Shown one piece after another: positions 34,481 through 44,633 of a DNA stretch of 64,000 nt. The translations under genes and the position numbers were made by a program. The stretch covers positions 1,045,287 through 1,109,286 of the forward strand of contig NZ_CP011280.1 in assembly GCF_000973085.1 (NCBI RefSeq). The letters are read 5' to 3'. Numbering within the stretch: position 1 is the first letter of the stretch; the number at the start of each line of letters is the position of its first letter. The stretch is from Sneathia vaginalis (GTDB taxonomy: Bacteria; Fusobacteriota; Fusobacteriia; Fusobacteriales; Leptotrichiaceae). A model generated the notes under the pieces. It worked only from the letters and a program-made list of their open reading frames with translations. It had not been told where the DNA came from and ran no database searches.

Positions 34481-36031
34481 CTATACTCGACAAATTATTT
34501 TCTTAATTTCTTCCTTGTATTCTTTTGCTTTTTCTTCACCTATAGCATAAATATATACCTTTAATTTAGGTTCTGTTCCTGAAGGTCTAATTAGAATTCT
34601 TGTTTTATCAGGATAGTCAAATTGTAATACATTAGATTTTGGTAAGTTAGTATCATCATTTAAGTAGTCTATCTTCTTAATATCTAACTTTCTAAATTCT
34701 TCCATAATCTTTTTAATTTTTTCCTTACCCTTTTCACCATCAATAGTTAGATTTATTCTTTCTTCCCTATAATCCCCGTATTTATTACGTATACTTTCTA
34801 ATTGTTCTATTAGATTACTTCCATTATTCTTGTAATATGCTGCCATTTCAGCAACCATCATAGTAGCACTAACTCCATCTTTATCCCTTGTTGTTGTTCC
34901 ATAAAGGAATCCAAAGCTTTCTTCAAAACCAAATAAGTAGTCCTCTTCACTCTTCTTTATTATCTCACCTATATACTTAAATCCTGTCAAAGTCTTTTTA
35001 ACCCGTATACCTTTAACATTATCAACCATAGGTGTAGATACTATTGTAGTAGCAACAACATTTCTTTTTGATGTATCTCTTGTTTTTAGGATATAGTCTA
35101 GGACCAACATTCCTATTTCATTTCCAGTTAAATATACAAATTTACCTTTATTAGGTACTACAACTCCTATTCTGTCTGAATCTGGATCATTACCTATTAA
35201 TATATCACTATCTTTATCTACATATTTTAAAGCTTCATCAAACGCTTCCTTATACTCTGGATTTGGACTTTTTACAGTAGGAAAGTTCCCATCTGGTTTA
35301 AATTGTGTATCAACTATTTTAACTGTATATCCCATTTCTTTTAATATTTTTGTTACAGGTATACCTGCTGTACCATGTAGTGGTGTATATACAATATTTA
35401 CATTACCTTGCTTTATACTAAGTTTTTTTATATCGGTTATAAAGCAATCGTCTATTGTTTTATCTAGTACAAAAATATTCTCTTTAACTTCATCTAGTTT
35501 AACGTCTTCTAGACCAACTTTCTTTATTTCCTCTATTATCCCATCAACATATGGAGGTACAACTTGCCCACCATCTTGTAAATATACCTTGTACCCATTA
35601 TACTCCTTAGTATTATGGCTAGCAGTTATTGCTATACCTGCATTTGTTTTTAATTTACGTATAGCATATGTCATTTCAGGTGTACTTCTAACTCCATCGT
35701 AAATATATACCTTTATTCCATTGGAAGATAGGACTTTTGCTGCCTCATTTTGAAATAGTTCTGAATTAATTCTACAATCTCTTGCAATTACTACACTAAG
35801 TTCTCCTGTATATTCTTTTTTGATATAGTTTGCTAGACCTTGTGTTGCAAGGCGAATAATATACTTATTTAATTTATTAGACCCTAGCCCCATCTTAGCC
35901 CTTATACCTCCTGTACCAAAGCTAATATACTTGCAAAAGTTTTCATCAATCTCATCTTTATTCATTTTTCTCATTATCTTCTTATCTTCTTCGTCTATAT
36001 ATGGGCTATTTAGCCATTCATCATATATCAT
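34481..36031 (-). CDS. pgcA: Phosphoglucomutase / phosphomannomutase family (PgcA-like)
   Basis: A 516-residue alpha-D-phosphohexomutase. The substrate loops are present: FGTGGIRAKMG, the phosphoserine loop TASHNTKEYNGYK, the metal-binding loop GNDPDSDRIG, GFEESFGFLYG and the phosphate-binding RPSGTEPKLKVY. Interconverts glucose 1- and 6-phosphate for glycogen or cell-surface sugar synthesis. ATG 36031 with GGAGG nine bases before is preferred to an earlier ATG. Overlaps the FAD gene by 11 bases. Confidence 0.92.
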   Translation of the reverse strand: MIYDEWLNSPYIDEEDKKIMRKMNKDEIDENFCKYISFGTGGIRAKMGLGSNKLNKYIIRLATQGLANYIKKEYTGELSVVIARDCRINSELFQNEAAKVLSSNGIKVYIYDGVRSTPEMTYAIRKLKTNAGIAITASHNTKEYNGYKVYLQDGGQVVPPYVDGIIEEIKKVGLEDVKLDEVKENIFVLDKTIDDCFITDIKKLSIKQGNVNIVYTPLHGTAGIPVTKILKEMGYTVKIVDTQFKPDGNFPTVKSPNPEYKEAFDEALKYVDKDSDILIGNDPDSDRIGVVVPNKGKFVYLTGNEIGMLVLDYILKTRDTSKRNVVATTIVSTPMVDNVKGIRVKKTLTGFKYIGEIIKKSEEDYLFGFEESFGFLYGTTTRDKDGVSATMMVAEMAAYYKNNGSNLIEQLESIRNKYGDYREERINLTIDGEKGKEKIKKIMEEFRKLDIKKIDYLNDDTNLPKSNVLQFDYPDKTRILIRPSGTEPKLKVYIYAIGEEKAKEYKEEIKKIICRV

Positions 36032-37610
36032 TTTGTATTTCCTCCAATATTTTTTCACTGCATTTAATTCCATCAACAGCAGCTGTCATTATACCACCTG
36101 CATAACCTGCACCCTCACCACAAGGTATTAAGCCTAAAACATTACAATACATTGTATCTTTATCCCTATTAATTCTAACTGGGGATGAACTTCTACTTTC
36201 TACACCTGTTAATACACTAGACTTATTAGAAAAATCTTTTAATTTTCTATTAAGTCCAACAAGTCCTTCTTTTAGTGCATCATTTAAGTATTTTGGTAAT
36301 ATTTCATTTAAATCTGCTAGTGTATACCCTATACTATAGCTTGGCTTAACATCTAATAATTTAGTTGTCTTAACTCCTGCGATATAGTCTTTAGCTAGTT
36401 GTACAGGTGCTTTGTAATTAGAACCACCTAGTAAGAATGCCTTATGTTCTATTTCTCTTTGAAACTCTATACCACTCATAACATCTTCTGGTAAATCACT
36501 AGGTTCTACATTAACTAAAACTGCGGAATTTGCATTTTCTAAATTTCTTTTATTGTAACTCATACCATTTATTGCAAGATAACCTTGTTCACTAGAAGCT
36601 GGTACAACTACACCACCTGGGCACATACAAAAGGTGTATACACCTCTACCTGTTTTTGTTCTAACATTTATCTTGTACTCAGCTGGTGGTAATTTTTTGG
36701 AATAGTTTTTACCATATTGACATTCGTTTATATACCCTTGCTTATGTTCTATTCTAAATCCTACAGCAAAAGATTTCTTTGTTAAGTAAACTCCACGATT
36801 TTTTAGCATATATATTGTATCTCTTGCACTATGCCCTATTGCTAAAATACAATAATCTGTCTCTATTTCATAGGTGCTTCCATCAGCTTTTTTTACAACT
36901 AAAGCCTTAAGTCTATCATTAGTATACTTAATATCTACTAACTGATTTAAAAATCTATACTCTCCACCTAATTTTTCTATCTTTTCTCTAACTTTTTTCA
37001 CTACATTTACAAGTACATCTGTTCCAATATGTGGTTTTGCAATGTATGATATATTCTCATCTGCTCCAGCATTAATTAATTCGTCTATAACTATTCTTAT
37101 TCTACTATTATGGCTATTAGTAGTTAACTTACCATCAGAAAATGTTCCAGCACCACCTTCACCAAATTGTACGTTAGATGTAACATCTAACTTACCTGTA
37201 TTAAAAAAATTATACACATCAGTTATTCTATCATCTACTGCCTTACCACGTTCTAAGATTATGGGATTAAGTCCTGCTTTTGCTAGAATTAACCCTGCAA
37301 ATATTCCTCCTGGTCCACTACCTACTATTACAGGTCTTAAACCCTTATACTCACTTAAGTTTGGTATAACGTACTTTTCATTTACTAACTTTTTAATTGT
37401 ATTACCATCTACATATTTATCTTCGTTATCAACTTCAATATCTACTGAATATACTATATATATATTAGGCTTTTTTCTTGCATCTATTGCCTTATTTGAA
37501 ATCTTAAATTCCTTTATTTTAACTTTTTCTCCCAATTTATCGTATATTGCTGTATATATATCACTTTTTTCATGATCTACGCTTAATTTTAATCCTGTTA
37601 ATCTTATCAT
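36021..37610 (-). CDS. FAD-dependent oxidoreductase (COG2509 type)
   Basis: A 529-residue flavoprotein. An N-terminal domain rich in lysine precedes the Rossmann motif LRPVIVGSGPGGIFAGLILAKAGLNPIILERG, then GGAGTFSDGKLTT and a C-terminal GAGYAGGIMTAAVDG. This layout is typical of uncharacterised NAD(P)/FAD proteins found across Firmicutes and Fusobacteria. Substrate unknown. It overlaps baiN-like gene stop and the pgcA start, so all are in one operon. Confidence 0.88.
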   Translation of the reverse strand: MIRLTGLKLSVDHEKSDIYTAIYDKLGEKVKIKEFKISNKAIDARKKPNIYIVYSVDIEVDNEDKYVDGNTIKKLVNEKYVIPNLSEYKGLRPVIVGSGPGGIFAGLILAKAGLNPIILERGKAVDDRITDVYNFFNTGKLDVTSNVQFGEGGAGTFSDGKLTTNSHNSRIRIVIDELINAGADENISYIAKPHIGTDVLVNVVKKVREKIEKLGGEYRFLNQLVDIKYTNDRLKALVVKKADGSTYEIETDYCILAIGHSARDTIYMLKNRGVYLTKKSFAVGFRIEHKQGYINECQYGKNYSKKLPPAEYKINVRTKTGRGVYTFCMCPGGVVVPASSEQGYLAINGMSYNKRNLENANSAVLVNVEPSDLPEDVMSGIEFQREIEHKAFLLGGSNYKAPVQLAKDYIAGVKTTKLLDVKPSYSIGYTLADLNEILPKYLNDALKEGLVGLNRKLKDFSNKSSVLTGVESRSSSPVRINRDKDTMYCNVLGLIPCGEGAGYAGGIMTAAVDGIKCSEKILEEIQNDI

Positions 37611-38806
37611 ATACTATCTCCTACTAATAGACCTGTTGCAAAGGCAAATTGCAGATTATACCCTCCGCATTCTCCATAAATATCAAGAATTTCACCAGTA
37701 AAGTAAAGATTTTCTACTTTTTTAGACTCTAATGTTGTATCTACATCATTTGTATCTACTCCACCTGCTGTAACTTGAGCATTATTAAATCCCATAGTAT
37801 CATTTGCTTTTATACTATACCCTTTTAAAAGTGTAGCTAATCTTTCTATACTCTCATACTCTATATCCCTTATTAAGATATTTAATTTTTCAAGTCCAGA
37901 TTTTTTTAATAAGAACATACCTAATTTTTTAGGCAAAAATCCATTTAAAAATTCAGTTGTTTCTAAGTCTTTTAACATATTTTTTCTTTTGTATAAGTAA
38001 GGTAATAGGTCTTTTTTTGATATTTCTGGGACAAAGTCTACTACATATTCCATCTTAAACTTATACTTCGGTAAAAGATATGTTAAATTAAAAATAGTAG
38101 GCCCTGATATACCATAAGTTGTGAATAGCAATTCACCTTTTTCTTGCCTTACAATCTCACCTTTATACACTGCACTAACTATACAATCTACCTTTATGCC
38201 TTCTAACCCCTTTATATATTCTTTTTCTGTTTTAAGTTGCACTAAAATTGGTGTAAGTTCTGTTATCTTATGACCTAATTTTTTAGAAATTTCATATCCT
38301 GAACCATCAGAACCTAAATTAGGATAACTATACCCACCTGTTGCAAGTACTAATGACTTAGCAAAAAACTCATTATTAATACAAAAAACGCCATCTCTTT
38401 TTTTTACACTTTTTACTTCATATCCTAACTTTATATCTACTCCTAAAACTTCTAACTTTAAACGTATGCTATCAACCATAGAAGCTGCTTGAAGAGATCT
38501 TGGATAAGTTTTACCATTAGTTTCTGTATAAGGATAAATACCCATATTCTCAAAAAATTGTATAATCTTATCTGGTCCATAACTAGTTAATACATTTACA
38601 ATATCTTTTGTATTGTTTCCAGTATAATTCTTGTATGTTGCATTAATATTAGTGAAATTACATCTACCATTACCTGTGACTAATAGTTTTTTCAAAATTC
38701 TATCTTTATGTTCTAAAAGCAAAACTTTTTTGTGATTCATTGCAGCTTTTATCGCACAAACCGTCCCCGATGCTCCTGCACCTATTATTATACAATCAAA
38801 AACCAT
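37607..38806 (-). CDS. BaiN/RdsA-type (HI0933-like) NAD(P)/FAD-dependent oxidoreductase
   Basis: A 399-residue flavoprotein with the HI0933 signature: DCIIIGAGASGTVCAIKAAM, LVTGNGRCNFTN, GFFENMG-like FFENMGIYPYTETNGKTYPRS, ATGGYSYPNLGSDGSGYEI and the C-terminal GECGGYNLQFAFATGLLVG. The start ATG 38806 overlaps the queH stop codon; a longer frame to 38902 duplicates queH sequence. Substrate unknown. Confidence 0.88.
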   Translation of the reverse strand: MVFDCIIIGAGASGTVCAIKAAMNHKKVLLLEHKDRILKKLLVTGNGRCNFTNINATYKNYTGNNTKDIVNVLTSYGPDKIIQFFENMGIYPYTETNGKTYPRSLQAASMVDSIRLKLEVLGVDIKLGYEVKSVKKRDGVFCINNEFFAKSLVLATGGYSYPNLGSDGSGYEISKKLGHKITELTPILVQLKTEKEYIKGLEGIKVDCIVSAVYKGEIVRQEKGELLFTTYGISGPTIFNLTYLLPKYKFKMEYVVDFVPEISKKDLLPYLYKRKNMLKDLETTEFLNGFLPKKLGMFLLKKSGLEKLNILIRDIEYESIERLATLLKGYSIKANDTMGFNNAQVTAGGVDTNDVDTTLESKKVENLYFTGEILDIYGECGGYNLQFAFATGLLVGDSI

Positions 38807-39497
38807 GTTCTTTCCCTTCTTTAATAGTCTGTCTGAATTTATCCCTATCTGCTGCAAAAATACAACCACAGTAACATTGTCTATATACATTATATATCTC
38901 ACATAATTCTATAGATCTTTTATACCCATTATTCTTTTTAAAATCTGATGGCAAGTACTTTGTCTTATATATACTTTGTATAGAAAACCCTATCTTATTA
39001 ATCAACTGAGAATTTTTCATGGGGCTTATTGTAAGTGCTGAACCAAAATAGTCATAATTTAATTCTACTGCCTTTTTTGCAACTATATCTAACCTATATG
39101 CAAAACAAGCACTGCAACGAAGTCCTCCTTCTGGTTCTTTTTCCAAACCACGCATAATCTTAAAGAATTCTAGTGGCTTATATGGCTCTTCTATATACTT
39201 AACATTATTCCCAGTTTGCTTATTAAATTTTTCTATAAACGCTCTTTGTTCACTACTTCTTTTTCTATACTCATATTCTGGATGTATGTTTGAATTTGCA
39301 AAAAGTATGGTAATATCTGCATAATTACACATAAATTCTAATGTATATGTACTACAAGGTGCACAACAACTATGTAATATTACTTTTGGTTTTTCATCAT
39401 GCTTCTTCCATTCTTCTATTACCTGCATAAGCATCTTTTGATAATTTATTACTTCATTAGGTCTCATTAGTTTTAATAGATCACTTGCATCAAACAT
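38796..39497 (-). CDS. queH: Epoxyqueuosine reductase QueH
   Basis: A 233-residue member of the QueH (DUF208) family, which reduces epoxyqueuosine to queuosine in tRNA. Cysteine pairs are conserved: HSCCAPCSTYTLEFM, RCSACFAYRL and CYCGCIF, which hold an iron-sulfur cluster and a mononuclear iron. First gene of the queH, flavoprotein, flavoprotein, pgcA operon. Confidence 0.92.
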   Translation of the reverse strand: MFDASDLLKLMRPNEVINYQKMLMQVIEEWKKHDEKPKVILHSCCAPCSTYTLEFMCNYADITILFANSNIHPEYEYRKRSSEQRAFIEKFNKQTGNNVKYIEEPYKPLEFFKIMRGLEKEPEGGLRCSACFAYRLDIVAKKAVELNYDYFGSALTISPMKNSQLINKIGFSIQSIYKTKYLPSDFKKNNGYKRSIELCEIYNVYRQCYCGCIFAADRDKFRQTIKEGKEHGF

Positions 39498-39537
39498 ATT
39501 ATCCGCTCCTTTTTTCTTATGTCAATTATATTATTTT

Positions 39538-39577
39538 TTTAAAAAAAATGCTACTATTATGGGAATAATAGTAACAT
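39538..39577 (-). terminator. Terminator of the TPR-protein gene
   Basis: Long stem TGCTACTATTAT/ATAATAGTAACA (one G-T/mismatch position) with loop GGGA (39549-39576) followed on the minus strand by a T run (A run 39538-39548 on +). Confidence 0.88.
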
Positions 39578-39595
39578 CTTTAATTAATTAATATT

Positions 39596-40714
39596 TTATT
39601 TAGCTTGTTTCTTTATTGCTTCTAATTGTTTTAATATATTATCTGCACCTGTAAGCTTATTTGCTACAGCTTTTTTAGCGTGTGTAATAGCTAGATCTAT
39701 TTTACCTGTATTACCATATATTAGTGATAGTAAAAGGTCTGCATCTTTAGATTTATCTTTAAGTGCTAATTTTGCATATTTTTCTGCTGATTCATTTATT
39801 CCATTATTGTATAGTAAGACTGCTAATGTAATATTTTTAGCTCCTTTTTTCTTTAATAGATTTGCATATTTTGCTTCACCTTTGCTATCTTTAGTTATTG
39901 TTGATAATACAAATACATAATTTAAGTATTCATTAACAGCTGGTGAATTGTTGTAAGCTTTTTCTGCATATGAATAAGCTGTTTTAACATCTCCTATATA
40001 ATTTAAAAATCTATTAGAAATTAAATAATAATTATCTTTATCTACTGATGCTCCATTTAAATATCTAGTTGCATTTTTAACGTCTTTTTTTGCTAAATAG
40101 TAATCTGCATAAGCTAAATATACACCAGACTTAATATTAACAAATTTTGAATTTGCTGCCTTATTTAAATATGATATACCATCTGATTCTTTATTTTCAC
40201 CTAATAAAGCTCTTCCAAGTAATAGGTTAAAGTTATCTATTGTATCTTGTCTTTTTGTATTTTCAATTAATTTTACAATATCATTGAATTTAGATGTTTC
40301 ATTTTCTACTTTGTATAGTGCTGCTAAAACTGATAAAGTATCTAAGTCATTTTTATTTAATCTTTCGTTTAATATTTCTAAATATTTAATTTTTTCTTTA
40401 GTTGTCTTAGCACTGTTTGCTAAATATATATTAGCTTGTACTGCTACTTGACTATTTGATTTTGGATTTTCAGCTGCCTTTTTTAAGTATTCAATAGCTT
40501 CTTCATTTGTTTTTGCATTTTGTGCTAAAAAATAATTAATTCTTTCATATTCTGCTTCTTCACCTTTTACATTTTTTGATTCTTTTAAAATTTTAATTGC
40601 TTCTTCATTTTTTCCTTTTTTAAATAAATCTTCAGCCTTATTTATATCTTCTTTTGGCCCAGCTATTGCTAATAGGCTTGTTAATAAAGCTGAAATTGCT
40701 ATAATTTTTTTCAT
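39596..40714 (-). CDS. Periplasmic tetratricopeptide-repeat protein
   Basis: A 372-residue protein with signal peptide MKKIIAISALLTSLLAIAG and about nine TPR-like helix pairs (for example INKAEDLFKKGKNEEAIKILKES, YEKAYNNSPAVNEYL, LLLSLIYGNTGKIDLAITHAKKAV). Likely a scaffold in the periplasm; no enzymatic motif. ATG 40714 is preferred (AGGAG seven bases before); a longer frame to 40747 would have no ribosome site. Confidence 0.8.
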   Translation of the reverse strand: MKKIIAISALLTSLLAIAGPKEDINKAEDLFKKGKNEEAIKILKESKNVKGEEAEYERINYFLAQNAKTNEEAIEYLKKAAENPKSNSQVAVQANIYLANSAKTTKEKIKYLEILNERLNKNDLDTLSVLAALYKVENETSKFNDIVKLIENTKRQDTIDNFNLLLGRALLGENKESDGISYLNKAANSKFVNIKSGVYLAYADYYLAKKDVKNATRYLNGASVDKDNYYLISNRFLNYIGDVKTAYSYAEKAYNNSPAVNEYLNYVFVLSTITKDSKGEAKYANLLKKKGAKNITLAVLLYNNGINESAEKYAKLALKDKSKDADLLLSLIYGNTGKIDLAITHAKKAVANKLTGADNILKQLEAIKKQAK

Positions 40715-40767
40715 TTTATATCTCCTTTTTTTGTTTAAATTATACACTATTTTTTAAATTGTGTCTA

Positions 40768-41541
40768 TTATTTTTGATTTTCATTCAAAAATTGTCTTAT
40801 ACTGCTCTCGTATTTGTCTTTACAATACATATCCATTTCTGAATGTTTAATGCCATTAAACTTAATGTATTCTTTCTTCCCATTATACTTATCATATATC
40901 TTTTTACTTTGATTTGGAGTTACAAAAGTATCAGCTGTGCCATGTAAGAATAAGATGGGTACATTTGTGTTGTTTATATTCTTACTTGCATTTATCCCCT
41001 TTATATCCACACCTAATTGTAAGAAGGCAACAATTCTTGCAAGTGGTAATACAGGATATTCAGGTAAATTAAATCTTTTCTTCAACTCTTGTTTAAATAC
41101 TGAGTATATGTCATCGTATGGGGAATCGACTATAAGGACTTTAACATTTTTAGGAAAATCTTTTTCACCTGCAGCTTGAAGAACAGTTGCTGCACCCATA
41201 GACATACCATATAGTGTGATATCTTTATCTTTGTACTGTTTTAATATGTCTATTAATACTCTTTTTTCATTTTTACCAAATGTATAGTACTTACTTTGGT
41301 TATCGATTAATAGGACAGAATAATTCATTTTTAGGAATATGTCTTTTTCTCTTTCCATTCTTTTTGCATCCGTCTTATACCCATGTAGTATTACAGCCAA
41401 TTTCTTATCATCCCGTTTTATATACTCCACATTAATTCCACGTGGATTAGGATTTTTCATTGCATATCGAACGAAATACTCACCTATTCCTGCACAAAGT
41501 ATCACAATTATTGCTAAAATACTTAAAACTTTCTTCCTCAT
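40768..41541 (-). CDS. Membrane-anchored alpha/beta hydrolase
   Basis: A 257-residue serine hydrolase. One N-terminal anchor (VLSILAIIVILCAGIGEYFV), oxyanion-type segment AVILHGYKTDAKRM, nucleophile elbow YGMSMGAAT, acid residue in LFLHGTADTFVTP and His in KFNGIKHSEMDMY complete the catalytic triad. Related to extracellular BEM46-like hydrolases; substrate unknown. Confidence 0.85.
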   Translation of the reverse strand: MRKKVLSILAIIVILCAGIGEYFVRYAMKNPNPRGINVEYIKRDDKKLAVILHGYKTDAKRMEREKDIFLKMNYSVLLIDNQSKYYTFGKNEKRVLIDILKQYKDKDITLYGMSMGAATVLQAAGEKDFPKNVKVLIVDSPYDDIYSVFKQELKKRFNLPEYPVLPLARIVAFLQLGVDIKGINASKNINNTNVPILFLHGTADTFVTPNQSKKIYDKYNGKKEYIKFNGIKHSEMDMYCKDKYESSIRQFLNENQK

Positions 41542-41606
41542 AATGTAGCTCCTTTCTGCAATTTACCTTATTATACTTTATGACAAATAATTTTACAATA
41601 TTTTAC

Positions 41607-41635
41607 TTTACTTTCATATGAATATATGATAATAT
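41607..41635 (+). promoter_or_regulatory. Promoter of the L31 gene
   Basis: -35 TTTACT (41607-41612), 17-bp spacer, -10 TAATAT (41630-41635); AAAGGAG follows. Confidence 0.7.
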
Positions 41636-41671
41636 AGTTTGAAGAAATAAACATGAAAGGAGTTTCCACAA

Positions 41672-41911
41672 ATGAAAAAAGGTTTACACCCTGAATACAG
41701 ATTAGTTGTATTTGAAGACACAAGCAATGGGTATATGTTTTTAGGAAAATCTACTAAAGAAACTAAAGATACTGCTACTTTTGAAGGTAAAGAATACCCT
41801 GTTATTAAAGTGGCTATAAGCTCAACTTCACATCCGTTCTACACAGGAAAATCAAAATTTGTTGATGAAACTGGAAGAGTTGATAAATTTAAGAAAAAAT
41901 ATAATTTATAA
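41672..41911 (+). CDS. rpmE2: 50S ribosomal protein L31, type B
   Basis: A 79-residue protein: [20 protein letters not shown], then [29 protein letters not shown], the diagnostic L31 core. The zinc-binding cysteines of type A L31 are absent, as is usual for the zinc-independent type B form. Monocistronic. Confidence 0.95.
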   Translation: MKKGLHPEYRLVVFEDTSNGYMFLGKSTKETKDTATFEGKEYPVIKVAISSTSHPFYTGKSKFVDETGRVDKFKKKYNL

Positions 41912-41914
41912 TTT

Positions 41915-41943
41915 TTGCAGAGTACGTGCTCTGCTTTTTTTTG
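41915..41943 (+). terminator. Terminator of the L31 gene
   Basis: Stem GCAGAG/CTCTGC (41917-41934) followed by eight or nine T. Confidence 0.92.
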
Positions 41944-41966
41944 AAATAATTTAGGAGGTATATTTA

Positions 41967-42596
41967 ATGGCAATTTTTGAATTTAATCACCCACTTATTG
42001 AACATAAGTTGACTAATTTAAGAAACAAGGATACTGACACAAAGTTGTTTAGAGAAAGTCTTTATGAAATAGCAGCACTTATGGTTTATGAAGCAACAAA
42101 AGACTTCAAGGTTAAGGACACTGAAACTACTACACCTATAATGACAACAACTACTAAAGTATTATCTCAACCAGTTACAATTGTTCCTATCCTAAGAGCA
42201 GGACTTGGTATGGTTGACGCTCTACTTGACTTAATACCTAATGCTAAAGTAGGACATTTAGGGGTTTACCGTAATGAAGAAACATTCAAGCCTACATACT
42301 ACTATGCAAAAATGCCTACAAACATTCTTGAAAGTAAGGTAATAATAACTGACCCTATGTTAGCAACTGGTGGATCTATAATTTACACATTAGATTATCT
42401 TGTAAATCTAGGTGTTGATATTAAGAATATTACTGTAATGTGTATAATAGCCGCACCAGAAGGTATAAAGGCAATTATTGAAAAATATCCAAAGATAAAT
42501 CTTTATGTTGCTGCTATTGATCAAGGTTTAAATGAACACGCATACATTTACCCTGGTTTAGGTGACGCTGGAGACAGAATTTTTGGTACAAAATAG
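41967..42596 (+). CDS. upp: Uracil phosphoribosyltransferase
   Basis: A 209-residue enzyme converting uracil and PRPP to UMP. The family motifs are intact: [41 protein letters not shown], the PRPP loop DPMLATGGS and the uracil-binding ending [23 protein letters not shown]. Ribosome site TTAGGAGG. Works with the uracil permease at 7 kb. Confidence 0.97.
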   Translation: MAIFEFNHPLIEHKLTNLRNKDTDTKLFRESLYEIAALMVYEATKDFKVKDTETTTPIMTTTTKVLSQPVTIVPILRAGLGMVDALLDLIPNAKVGHLGVYRNEETFKPTYYYAKMPTNILESKVIITDPMLATGGSIIYTLDYLVNLGVDIKNITVMCIIAAPEGIKAIIEKYPKINLYVAAIDQGLNEHAYIYPGLGDAGDRIFGTK

Positions 42597-42613
42597 GAAA
42601 AAAGTGGTATAAT

Positions 42614-43099
42614 ATGACTGGTATAAAACATACAAAATTAAATTTTAATGAAATAAATAATATCATTGATCACATTGCTAGTAAGATATCAGAAAATAAG
42701 GAAAAAAGTATTTGTATCGCCTTAATAGGTGATTTAGGTACAGGAAAAACTGCATTCGCCAAGAGACTTTTAAAGGACCTTGGCGTTTGTGTGCCTGTAA
42801 AGAGTCCAACTTTTACATTCTTAATTGAATATACTACCCCTAGCATTGACATCGCACATTTTGATGTATATAGAATTAGTAACGAAGATAGCCTTTATGA
42901 AATTGGCTACTTTGACTATATTGATGCTCCTGGTTTAGTTTTAATAGAATGGGCTGATTTAATACCTCATTCACTACCAGATAACTGTCTTTTCTTTAAA
43001 ATAGAACATGATAGTTTAGACACAAGATATATATCAATATATACTATGAAAGATGGTGAAAAAAATTATGTTGACATTTACAATTACAACTTCAACTAA
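42614..43099 (+). CDS. tsaE: tRNA threonylcarbamoyladenosine biosynthesis ATPase TsaE
   Basis: A 161-residue P-loop ATPase: Walker A GDLGTGKTAFAKRL, SPTFTFLIEYT, HFDVYRI, and LIEWADLIPH. Part of the TsaBDE complex that makes t6A37 in ANN-decoding tRNAs. Its 3' end overlaps tsaB by about 30 bases. Confidence 0.94.
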   Translation: MTGIKHTKLNFNEINNIIDHIASKISENKEKSICIALIGDLGTGKTAFAKRLLKDLGVCVPVKSPTFTFLIEYTTPSIDIAHFDVYRISNEDSLYEIGYFDYIDAPGLVLIEWADLIPHSLPDNCLFFKIEHDSLDTRYISIYTMKDGEKNYVDIYNYNFN

Positions 43100-43739
43100 A
43101 CTTGCTAGCATGAGTCTTTTTCAAGATGATCTTTTACTAGGATCTATTGACGTTAATGTTAAAAAGACCCATTCGGTTAATATATTAAATCAAGTAAAAA
43201 GTCTTTTTGAATGGACTGGTGAAAGTATACAAGATGTTAAACGTGTAATAATTTCTAAAGGACCTGGATCTTTTACAGGTATTAGAATAGCTATGTCTTT
43301 AATTAAAGGTATCTTTGCTTTAGAAAAAGATGTTGAAATTTTTAGCGTGTCTGAATTGGATGCTATATTCTATCCTGCAAAAGACTTAGCTAGTATTGTT
43401 GTATCTGGAATTGATTCAAGAAAAGGTAAAATATATTACAACATTCACGAAAATGGCGTAAAAATTAAAGATGATACTATAGGAAACATATATACTCTAG
43501 TTGAAGAATTAAAAAATACAAAGAAAAGTATTGTATTTGCTGGAGATATAGCATATAACTATAGAGAAGTGATTGAAACTTTAGATACTGTTAAAATAAG
43601 TTACCACAAACTCCTAGTTGATTCTAAAGTATTTTATGATATGTTTAAAGATAATCTTGCACAAAAAGAAGATATTGCAAGTATTCATCCATATTATCTT
43701 GAACAATCACAAGCTGAGCGTGAGTATAAAGGAGTGTAG
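43068..43739 (+). CDS. tsaB: tRNA threonylcarbamoyladenosine biosynthesis protein TsaB
   Basis: A 223-residue ASKHA-fold protein: N-terminal MLTFTITTSTKLASMSLF, the conserved GPGSFTGIRIAMSLIKG. It lacks the catalytic metal site of TsaD and acts as its partner. ATG 43068 gives the typical N-terminus; an in-frame ATG at 43053 is an alternative. The gene overlaps tsaE and is 3 bases from ftsY. Confidence 0.93.
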   Translation: MLTFTITTSTKLASMSLFQDDLLLGSIDVNVKKTHSVNILNQVKSLFEWTGESIQDVKRVIISKGPGSFTGIRIAMSLIKGIFALEKDVEIFSVSELDAIFYPAKDLASIVVSGIDSRKGKIYYNIHENGVKIKDDTIGNIYTLVEELKNTKKSIVFAGDIAYNYREVIETLDTVKISYHKLLVDSKVFYDMFKDNLAQKEDIASIHPYYLEQSQAEREYKGV

Positions 43740-43742
43740 AAT

Positions 43743-44621
43743 ATGTCATTACTTAAACCTAAAAAAGGATTTTTCACAAAATTAAAAGAATTTTTTGTAG
43801 GTCAAAGCATAACAGATGAACTATACGAAGAATTAGAAGAACTTTTAATCCAATCTGATATGGGTATAAAGACTACCAGCAGTATAATAGAAGAGTTAAT
43901 GAAGAATAATTTTTCTACTACTGATGAAGTCTATGCTAAGCTAGAAGAAATATTAATAGGTAAGATAAATAAGTTTAGTGATAACTCACTAAGATTAGAT
44001 AAGTCTAAAAAGAATGTAATACTACTTGTAGGTGTTAATGGAGTTGGTAAGACTACATCTGTTGGTAAAATAGCTAATATTATTAAAAACAGTGGCTATA
44101 CATTAGTAATAGGTGCAGCTGATACTTTCCGTGCTGCAGCTATTGAACAACTAGAAGAATGGGGTAAGAGAGTTTCAGTTAAAGTAATATCACAAAAAAA
44201 AGGAACTGATCCTGCTGCTGTTGTTTTTGATACATTAAACTATTTAAACAGCGAAAACATACAGGTTAGTATAATAGATACTGCTGGAAGATTACATAAC
44301 AAAAAAGATTTAATGGATGAATTGGGTAAAATTAAAAAGATAATAACCAATAAAATTGATTCTGCAAATATTGAAACTTTGCTTGTAATAGATGCTACAA
44401 CTGGTCAAAATGGTTTAGAACAAGCTAAAATATTTAATGAAATAACCTCTATTACTGGTGTAATACTTACAAAATATGATGGAACAGCTAAGGGAGGTAT
44501 AATATTCCCAATAATAGAAGAATTACAAAAACCTGTAAAATTCTTAGGTGTTGGTGAAGGTATCAATGACTTAAAAGTCTTTGATCCAAAAAGTTTTGTA
44601 AAAGAAATTTTTAATAAATAA
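43743..44621 (+). CDS. ftsY: Signal recognition particle receptor FtsY
   Basis: A 292-residue SRP GTPase with the NG domain only: helical N domain (FFVGQSITDELYEELEELLIQSDMGIKTTSSII), G1 GVNGVGKTTSVGKIA, GAADTFRAAAIEQLEEW, DTAGRLHNKKDLMDEL, TKYDGTAKGG and GVGEGINDL. The acidic A domain of E. coli FtsY is absent, so membrane binding uses the N-terminal helix. Docks ribosome-SRP complexes at the inner membrane. Confidence 0.96.
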   Translation: MSLLKPKKGFFTKLKEFFVGQSITDELYEELEELLIQSDMGIKTTSSIIEELMKNNFSTTDEVYAKLEEILIGKINKFSDNSLRLDKSKKNVILLVGVNGVGKTTSVGKIANIIKNSGYTLVIGAADTFRAAAIEQLEEWGKRVSVKVISQKKGTDPAAVVFDTLNYLNSENIQVSIIDTAGRLHNKKDLMDELGKIKKIITNKIDSANIETLLVIDATTGQNGLEQAKIFNEITSITGVILTKYDGTAKGGIIFPIIEELQKPVKFLGVGEGINDLKVFDPKSFVKEIFNK

Positions 44622-44633
44622 GGGGGACATAAT